From Acidobacteriota bacterium (GTDB lineage: Bacteria > Acidobacteriota > Vicinamibacteria > Vicinamibacterales > SCN-69-37): a DNA stretch of 53,561 nucleotides. Below are positions 47,920 through 53,561 of the stretch, in pieces. The number at the start of each line of letters is the position of its first letter. Position 1 is the first letter of the stretch. The notes below the pieces were generated by a model, which searched no databases, was not told the origin of the DNA, and worked only from the letters and a program-made list of their open reading frames with translations. The stretch lies in the NCBI GenBank assembly GCA_009694745.1, contig SHUF01000014.1, forward strand, positions 1 to 53,561. Direction: 5' to 3'. The position numbers were made by a program, and so were the translations under genes.

Positions 47920-50900
47920 ATGTTCCACGTCAGCAAAACCACGCGACGCCGACTGCTGTTTGTCGCCGGCCTCGCAGCGATGGCGGCCCCGTTCGCGGGC
48001 GACCTCGTCGCGCAACAGGTGCCGCCGCCGGCCGCCGCACCGGCGTCGATGATTCATCAGCCCAGTGATCCGAAACTGCAGGGGTTCCGCTGGCGTTCGA
48101 TTGGCCCGACGGGCCAGGGCGGCCGCATCGACGACCTCGCGGTTGACGAAAAGAACCCGTCCACGTTCTATATCGGCTACGCCGTCAGTGGCCTGTGGAA
48201 GACCATCAACAACGGCACGACCTTCGAGAACATCTTCGGAGCGTACAACCACTCCATCGGAGACGTGGCGCTGGCGCCGTCGAACTCCAGCATCATCTAT
48301 GTGGGCACCGGCGAACCGAACAACCGGCAGAGCTCGTCGTTCGGCGACGGCATGTACAAGAGCATCGATGCCGGCAAGACGTGGACCTACATCGGCCTGC
48401 GCGAAACGCAGTCGATTGGTCGCGTGATTGTGCACCCGCGCAACCCTGAGATCGTGTGGGTGGCGGCCGTCGGACACCTCTACGGGCCGAACGAAGAACG
48501 TGGCGTGTTCATGACCATCGACGGCGGCAAGAGCTGGACCAAGACGCTCTACGTGAACCAGGACACCGGCGCAACCGAACTGGTGATAGACCCCGCGAAC
48601 CCGAACCTCCTGTTTGCAGCGACCTACGAACGGCGCCGGACGGCGTGGGGGTTCGTGGGCGGCGGTCCGGGCAGCGGCATTCATCAGAGCGCCGACGGCG
48701 GTAAGACGTGGCGGAAGCTGACAGGCGCAGGACTCCCCCGCGGCACGATGGGCCGCGTCGGCATGGACTTCTCGCGCTCCAACCCGAACGTCATCTACGC
48801 ACAGATTGAAGTGGCGCCCGACAAAGAGCCAGCCGCCGCAGCCGCTGCTGCGCCTGCACCGGCGCCGGCTGGACAGCCGGGTGGTGGTGGTGGTGGTGGT
48901 GGTGGTGGACAAGGTGGCCGTGGTGGCCAGGCCGGCCCGCCCGATCCAACGCAGAGCGGCGTGTGGCGCTCAGCCGACAAGGGCAAGACCTGGACGTTCC
49001 AGTCGAACGAAAACCAGCGCCCGATGTACTACAGCCAGATTCGCGTCGATCCGAGCAACGAAAACTTCGTATTCGTCGGTGGCGTTGGCCCGCGCAAGTC
49101 ACTCGACGCCGGCAAGACCTGGATCAGCCTTCCCAACATGGGCCACGTGGACAACCACGCGATTTGGATCAACCCGATGAACGGCAACCACGTGATGTAC
49201 GGCAACGACGGCGGCCTCGATGTCAGCTACGACCAGGGCGCGACGTGGGACTCGGTGCGCCTGCAGGCCGTGGGCCTTCCCTACCATGTGTCCGTGGACA
49301 TGCGGCGCCCCTACAACGTCTGCACGGGCCTCCAGGACAACGGCTCGTGGTGCGGCCCCAGTGGCCAGCGTTCGGGCAACATCCAGATGTGGAACTGGAT
49401 CAGTGTCGGCGGCGGTGACGGGTTCCAGACCATGGTGGACCCGACCGACCCGAACATCTTCTACACCGAGTCGCAGAACGGCAACATCAACCGCTACGAC
49501 ATGACCACCGGCACCACCACCAACATCCGTCCGCGCATCGGCGGCGCGGGTCGTGGCGGCGGCGGTGGCGGCCCGCAGGGCGCCAACATCCTCAATGAAC
49601 TGCCGGCTGACCAGGTTATGCAGTACAACTGGAACTCGCCGATGCGGATCTCGCCGCACAACCCGAGCACCATCCTGTTTGGCGGCCGACACTTCTTCGT
49701 GTCGCGTAATCGCGGCGACTCATGGACCATCAGCCCCCGGATGGGCAAGAACATCGACATCTCGCAGCGCAACATTCTGGAGCAGTCGTATGGCCTGCCC
49801 TCGTGCGGCCGCGGCGCTGGCCCCGGTAATCGATGCATCCTGTCGCGCCACGACGGCTACGTGCAGAACGAATTCGGCACGGTCACCGAACTCGAGGAAT
49901 CACCGCTGGTTCCCGGCATCTACTGGGTCGGGACCGACGATGGGAACGTGCAGGTGAGCCGCGACGCCGGTGTGTCGTGGACCGAAGTGGGCCAGAACCT
50001 GCCTATCCGCAACAAGGAGTCCTACATCTCGGGCATCGAAGCGTCGAAGTTCGATGCGGCAACGGCGTATGTGGCGGTGGACGGTCATCGCGACAACGAC
50101 CACGCGCCGTACATCTTCAAGACCACCGACTACGGCAAGACCTGGGCGTCGATCGTCGGCGATCTGCCGCGCGGCAACGTCAACTCGATCCGTCAGGATC
50201 CGGTGGCGAAGAACCTCCTGTATGCGCCGACCGAATACGGCTTCTACATCTCGTTCAACGAGGGCACAAACTGGATGAAGTTCATGCCGAACATCCCCAA
50301 CGTCCGCGTGGACGAAGTGGTGGTGCATCCGCGCGACAACGACCTGGTGCTGGCCACGCACGGCTACAGCATCTGGGTCATGGACGACGTAACGGCGCTG
50401 CAGCAGATGGCGGCGGCGACTCCCACGGCGCCCACGCTCTACACGCCGCGTGAAGCGGTGCAGTGGAAGACTGACCGGCGCAATCAGACGGAAGTGCCCG
50501 GCTCGAAGTACTGGACGGGCGAGAACATGCCGCGCGGCACGGCCATCTCATACTTCCTGCCTTCGGCGGCCACCGACGTGATGGTGAAGATCACCAACAC
50601 GGCAACCGGCACCGACGTCCGCACCTGCGCGGGCACGGGCAATGCGGGACTCAACCGGTTCCAGTGGGCGCTGACAGGCAACCCGGCAGCCGGTGGCGGC
50701 GCGGGCGGTCGCGGCGGCCGTGGCGGCTCGCCTGAGGCTGCAGCGCCTGCGGCACCAGCCGCGCCCGCCGGCCCTGGCCCCTGCGCCACACCGCCGGCTG
50801 CCGGCGGTCGCGGCGGCGGTGGTGGCGGCTTCGGTGGAGGGGGCGGTGGCGCAATTCTCCCCGGCGTCTACCGGGTCACGCTGTCAGTGGCCGGCAAGGA

Positions 50901-50952
50901 AGTGGGCACGCAGACGTTCAACGTGCTCGAAGATATCTGGATGAACAAGTAA
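47920..50952 (+). CDS. exported sortilin/VPS10-like BNR beta-propeller protein
   Basis: 1010 residues. Signal peptide about 1-30 (LLFVAGLAAMAAPFAGDLVAQ). Repeated BNR/sortilin blades, each with S/T-x-D-x-GKTW: SIDAGKTWTYIG, TIDGGKSWTKTL, SADGGKTWRKLT, SADKGKTWTFQS, SLDAGKTWISL, SRDAGVSWTEVG, TTDYGKTWASIVG. Two Gly-rich linkers (about residue 320-340 and 915-985); the first is encoded by nine GGT codons in a row. Extracellular, perhaps glycan- or protein-binding; enzymatic role not shown by any catalytic set. AAGGAGA ribosome site before ATG 47920. Confidence 0.85.
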   Translation: MFHVSKTTRRRLLFVAGLAAMAAPFAGDLVAQQVPPPAAAPASMIHQPSDPKLQGFRWRSIGPTGQGGRIDDLAVDEKNPSTFYIGYAVSGLWKTINNGTTFENIFGAYNHSIGDVALAPSNSSIIYVGTGEPNNRQSSSFGDGMYKSIDAGKTWTYIGLRETQSIGRVIVHPRNPEIVWVAAVGHLYGPNEERGVFMTIDGGKSWTKTLYVNQDTGATELVIDPANPNLLFAATYERRRTAWGFVGGGPGSGIHQSADGGKTWRKLTGAGLPRGTMGRVGMDFSRSNPNVIYAQIEVAPDKEPAAAAAAAPAPAPAGQPGGGGGGGGGGQGGRGGQAGPPDPTQSGVWRSADKGKTWTFQSNENQRPMYYSQIRVDPSNENFVFVGGVGPRKSLDAGKTWISLPNMGHVDNHAIWINPMNGNHVMYGNDGGLDVSYDQGATWDSVRLQAVGLPYHVSVDMRRPYNVCTGLQDNGSWCGPSGQRSGNIQMWNWISVGGGDGFQTMVDPTDPNIFYTESQNGNINRYDMTTGTTTNIRPRIGGAGRGGGGGGPQGANILNELPADQVMQYNWNSPMRISPHNPSTILFGGRHFFVSRNRGDSWTISPRMGKNIDISQRNILEQSYGLPSCGRGAGPGNRCILSRHDGYVQNEFGTVTELEESPLVPGIYWVGTDDGNVQVSRDAGVSWTEVGQNLPIRNKESYISGIEASKFDAATAYVAVDGHRDNDHAPYIFKTTDYGKTWASIVGDLPRGNVNSIRQDPVAKNLLYAPTEYGFYISFNEGTNWMKFMPNIPNVRVDEVVVHPRDNDLVLATHGYSIWVMDDVTALQQMAAATPTAPTLYTPREAVQWKTDRRNQTEVPGSKYWTGENMPRGTAISYFLPSAATDVMVKITNTATGTDVRTCAGTGNAGLNRFQWALTGNPAAGGGAGGRGGRGGSPEAAAPAAPAAPAGPGPCATPPAAGGRGGGGGGFGGGGGGAILPGVYRVTLSVAGKEVGTQTFNVLEDIWMNK
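48880..48906 (+). repeat. nine-unit GGT microsatellite inside the VPS10-like gene
   Basis: 27 bases of uninterrupted GGT encoding Gly; flanked by more Gly codons (GGA, GGC). A slippage-prone tract in frame, so length change by whole units would only lengthen the linker. Confidence 0.85.
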
Positions 50953-51016
50953 GTCCAGGGTCCATAGTCCTGGGCTTGCCCGCCGCAGCGCGCAGCGCGA
51001 AGGTGGGAAACATGTG

Positions 51017-51049
51017 GGGCCGGTTGGTGTGCACAACACCAACCGGCCC
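51017..51049. terminator. bidirectional hairpin between convergent genes
   Basis: GGGCCGGTTGGTGT (51017-51030) pairs perfectly with ACACCAACCGGCCC (51036-51049) around GCACA. It lies 64 nt past the VPS10-like stop and touches the stop of the opposite gene. No U-tract on either side. Confidence 0.7.
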
Positions 51050-51756
51050 TAACTCGCCGTGTCGCCGGGCTTCAGCATCAGCACTTCAATGCCGCTGCCG
51101 GCGAGTTCGGCGACCAGCGCGTCGGGCGTGCCGCTGAGAATCGGGAACGTGCCCCAGTGCATTGGGACGACTTGCCTGACGCCGAGCCACTTGGCGGCAA
51201 TGGCTGCGGTGTCTGGGCCCATCGTGTAGTGATCGCCGATCGGCAGGAACGCAATCTCCGGTCTGTACAACTCGGCGATGATCTTCATATCGCCAAAGAG
51301 CGCCGTGTCGCCGGCGAAGTAGATGGCCGGCATGCCTGGTTGCCGCAGCACGAAGCCTGCGGCGCCGCCCAGATAGACGATGGTGCCTTCGTCCATCATG
51401 CTGCCCGAGTGCACGGCATCCGTCATGGTGATGCGGACGCCGGACACTTCCTGCGTGCCGCCCTTCCCCATGTCGTGCACGCGCTTCAGGCCCTTGGCCG
51501 TGAGGTACTGCCCGACCTCGAAGAGACAGACGACCGGCGCATCGGCGGCGCGCGCGACGTGCACGGTGTCGCCGAGGTGATCACCGTGCCCGTGCGACAG
51601 GAGGATGAGGTCAATCGGCAGCAGCGCCTCAGCCTTCCCAAGCGGTGCCGGGCAGGAGGGATTGCCCAGCCAGGGGTCGGTCAGAATCCTGGTGCCTGAG
51701 GGTGTGACGATTAGGAATGCCGAGTGGCCGAGCCAGGTGATCTGCAGCGATGCCAT
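51049..51756 (-). CDS. metallo-beta-lactamase-fold hydrolase (UPF0173-like)
   Basis: 235 residues. Zinc ligands in WLGHSAFLI, LLSHGHGDHLGDTV (HxHxDH), FAGDTALFGDMK and GDHYTMGPDTAAIAAKWL, with VPMHWGTFPI near the end. Matches the UPF0173/UlaG-like group. No signal peptide. ATG 51756 is 6 nt past TATACT on the minus strand and lacks a ribosome site. Substrate unknown. Confidence 0.9.
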   Translation of the reverse strand: MASLQITWLGHSAFLIVTPSGTRILTDPWLGNPSCPAPLGKAEALLPIDLILLSHGHGDHLGDTVHVARAADAPVVCLFEVGQYLTAKGLKRVHDMGKGGTQEVSGVRITMTDAVHSGSMMDEGTIVYLGGAAGFVLRQPGMPAIYFAGDTALFGDMKIIAELYRPEIAFLPIGDHYTMGPDTAAIAAKWLGVRQVVPMHWGTFPILSGTPDALVAELAGSGIEVLMLKPGDTAS

Positions 51757-51762
51757 GCCGAA

Positions 51763-51770
51763 AGTATACT
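51763..51770. promoter_or_regulatory. symmetric -10 between the hydrolase and lipA
   Basis: AGTATACT is its own complement. On minus TATACT at 51768-51763 is followed by 6 nt and the ATG at 51756. On plus TATACT at 51765-51770 lies 24 nt before the lipA ATG. Confidence 0.5.
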
Positions 51771-51794
51771 TAACGGTGTTGAACTCGCTCTGTC

Positions 51795-52718
51795 ATGCCT
51801 ACCTTTGATTTGCCCTTGATTCGTGGCCGACATGCCCGGCAAACGCCGTTGTCGCGCGAGCAGAAGCCCGAGTGGCTGAAAGTGCGCGCGCCCGGTTCCG
51901 AAAACTACGTGCGCATCAAGGGCCTGATGCGCGACCTGGGTTTGCACACGGTTTGCGAAGAAGCGCACTGCCCCAACATCGGCGAGTGCTGGCATCACGG
52001 CACGGCGACGTTCATGATCATGGGCGACACCTGCACGCGCGCGTGCACGTACTGCAACGTGAACCACGGTACGCCGCTGGCGCTCGACCCCAATGAACCC
52101 GGCAAACTCGCGCACGCCGTGGACACGATGTCGCTGGCGTACGTGGTTGTGACCTCGGTGGACCGCGACGACCTTCCGGACTTCGGCGCCGGCCACTTCG
52201 CTGACACGATTCGATCGATTCACGGGGTGCGACCCGACTGTCAGGTCGAAGTCCTGATTCCAGATTTCCAGGGTGAAGAAGCGCCGCTGCGCACGGTCCT
52301 GGCCGCCAGGCCCAATATCCTCAACCACAACACCGAGACGGTGCCGCGCCTGTACCGGACGGCGCGGCCCGGCGGCAAATACGCACGTGCGCTCGAACTG
52401 CTGCAACGCGCGCGCACCTGGGCGCCAGACATCCCGACCAAAACGGGCCTGATGGTGGGCCTGGGTGAAACGCCTGAGGAAGTCATCGACGTGCTGCGCG
52501 ACCTGCGCGAGGTGGACTGCCAGATCCTGACCATCGGCCAGTACCTGCGCCCCTCACTCGCCCACATCCCGATGGATCGTTATTACACGCCTGACGAGTT
52601 CCGCGAGTTCAAACGCATCGCCCTGGAACTGGGATTCGGGCATGTGGAGTCGGGACCGCTCGTGCGGTCGTCCTATCACGCGCATGAACAGCTAAAAGCA
52701 TTCGAAATGAGCCAGTAG
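51795..52718 (+). CDS. lipA: lipoyl synthase
   Basis: Radical SAM enzyme inserting sulfur at C6 and C8 of octanoyl groups on lipoyl domains. 307 residues. Auxiliary cluster motif CEEAHCPNIGEC (three Cys) near residue 50-60, radical SAM motif CTRACTYCNV, then LNHNTETVPRLYRTARPGG-like RPNILNHNTETVPRLY region and ETPEEVIDVLRDLREV. C-terminal Ser of the RSSYHAHE region supplies the last ligand. Very close to the family. Confidence 0.97.
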   Translation: MPTFDLPLIRGRHARQTPLSREQKPEWLKVRAPGSENYVRIKGLMRDLGLHTVCEEAHCPNIGECWHHGTATFMIMGDTCTRACTYCNVNHGTPLALDPNEPGKLAHAVDTMSLAYVVVTSVDRDDLPDFGAGHFADTIRSIHGVRPDCQVEVLIPDFQGEEAPLRTVLAARPNILNHNTETVPRLYRTARPGGKYARALELLQRARTWAPDIPTKTGLMVGLGETPEEVIDVLRDLREVDCQILTIGQYLRPSLAHIPMDRYYTPDEFREFKRIALELGFGHVESGPLVRSSYHAHEQLKAFEMSQ

Positions 52719-52766
52719 GCCATTTCGCGGCATGGCCTCATTCCCGATCGATCACGTCGGCCTCAC

Positions 52767-53561
52767 TCAGCCGCCCTGCCGGCCGGTGGTGGCGCTCCAC
52801 CGTGGATTGACCACATTGTTGAAGATCGATCCGAACTGGAAGCTGAAGCCCACTATCATGCGGTAGCGATACCCCGTCTCCACCCGGCGCAACCGCAGCA
52901 GTACTTCTTCGTCCGTCGCGGTGCCAGCGGCCAGATAAATTTGGTTGCGGACGCGCGTGAAGCTCCCCTCGACGTTCAGCGCGAACCCCCTGAACAACCG
53001 TGCGTCGGCATCGGCGAACAGATCGATGTTGTATTTCGACGCATCGTGGAGATACGCCGAATACGCCGCCGACGCGCGCCAGGTCCCCCACGGTTGCCTC
53101 AAGGCCAGAATAGTCGCGAGACGATGGTCACCAAGCGTCTCTTCCGTCTTGCCGAACAGCGTCGTCTGGTAATACTGCGCCCGTGAGAACCCCATCGAGT
53201 ACTGGACTACGAACAAGCGCCGGGTCGACTCGGAATACGGGTAGCGATCCCACTCCACACTAACGGCCTGCCGGGCCAGCACGCGTTCGTTCGACTGCGT
53301 ACTGGAGCGCACCTCGGTGCGCATCAGGGCCGCCCAGTGCTCGGGTCCGATGCTCTTGGTCACCGAACCGCTGACACTCCAGGAGTCCGTCTAGCTCTCC
53401 ACTTTTCGGCCATCACTCAACGTGAACTCGCTCGTGTTGAAGTCGCCATTGCTGGACAGCGACAGCTTCCAGCGCTCCGTGGTGCGATTTGCCGAGGCGT
53501 TGACTCGAATGCGGCTGCTTCCCTGTCGTTCCTCACCGTTGAGTTCCACACTGGACCCGAG
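52767..53561 (-). pseudogene. outer-membrane barrel protein gene with in-frame TAG, 5' part outside window
   Basis: The minus frame is open from the window edge and reads NASANRTTERWKLSLSSNGD and SEFTLSDGRKVES, then a TAG at 53393-53391, and continues in the same frame as TDSWSVSGSVTKSIGPEHWA down to a stop at 52767. Both parts look like one beta-barrel protein (alternating strands, DFNTSEFTLS, FQFGSIFNNVVNPRW near the end), similar to large outer-membrane proteins with a C-terminal barrel common in Acidobacteria. A GTG at 53363 could start the downstream piece, but that would be only the barrel end. So a nonsense mutation, a readthrough site or a sequencing error. Confidence 0.6.

Noticed and set aside
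53361-53363. GTG at 53363 as start of a short independent outer-membrane protein
   Set aside because: No ribosome site or promoter; the same frame is open on the other side of the TAG and reads as the same barrel family, so a broken gene is more likely.

Overview
The window reads as a chromosomal segment of a high-GC Gram-negative bacterium. A complete KDO pathway (kdsA, B, C, D) plus lapB shows an LPS-type outer membrane, and there are outer-membrane barrel proteins, lipoproteins and Tat/Sec-exported enzymes. The gene mix (sortilin/VPS10-like beta-propeller exoprotein, GH109 oxidoreductase, box benzoyl-CoA genes, protease-propeller-barrel fusion, many dispersed palindromes) resembles Acidobacteriota, perhaps the Vicinamibacteria. 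That assignment is inference from gene content; no rRNA or tRNA is present to test it.

Layout. 1-1.9 kb: 5' part of isocitrate dehydrogenase (minus) and a small exported PilP-like protein. 1.9-8.5 kb: a tightly overlapping plus-strand operon kdsB-pyrG-kdsA-kdsD-kdsC-lapB-coaE, which makes CMP-KDO and links it to LPS control. 8.6-15.3 kb: minus-strand folD, an APC amino-acid permease, then thiE-accC-accB-pepP and an orphan N-terminal piece of PilM. 15.4-21.6 kb: plus-strand translation block rplM-rpsI-rpsB-tsf-pyrH-frr, followed by thrC and an asparaginase. 21.6-26.4 kb: PepSY membrane protein, pfkA, a zinc-ribbon protein, an endonuclease/exonuclease/phosphatase protein, an SPFH protein with a tiny ribbon-helix-helix partner, and a TlpA lipoprotein with a small downstream gene. 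26.7-31.9 kb: the protease/propeller/barrel fusion, an acyl-CoA thioesterase, coaA, a 7Fe ferredoxin and a cupredoxin-like lipoprotein.

31.9-40.0 kb is one long minus-strand operon: kynureninase-like enzyme, hbd, enoyl-CoA hydratase, GH109 oxidoreductase, sodium:solute symporter, nucleotidyltransferase and galactokinase-like GHMP kinase. The last four together look like a glycoside/amino-sugar salvage unit. 40.4-47.9 kb is an aromatic-catabolism block: dienelactone hydrolase, aldehyde dehydrogenase, enoyl-CoA hydratase, boxB and boxC, with the divergent regulator boxR controlling it. BoxA and benzoate-CoA ligase are not in the window. 47.9-53.6 kb: the sortilin-like exoprotein, a metallo-beta-lactamase-fold hydrolase, lipA, and an outer-membrane protein gene interrupted by an in-frame TAG.

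Two themes recur. First, many genes have a TANNNT -10 hexamer only 5-9 nt before an ATG/GTG and no Shine-Dalgarno, so leaderless mRNAs seem common, and two divergent pairs share a symmetric -10. Second, the intergenic gaps carry at least five families of long inverted repeats, two of them present twice in the window, mostly placed right after stop codons. These two themes, the GH109 salvage operon and the box block are the most rewarding parts to follow up. No CRISPR array, insertion sequence, prophage or RNA gene was recognised.
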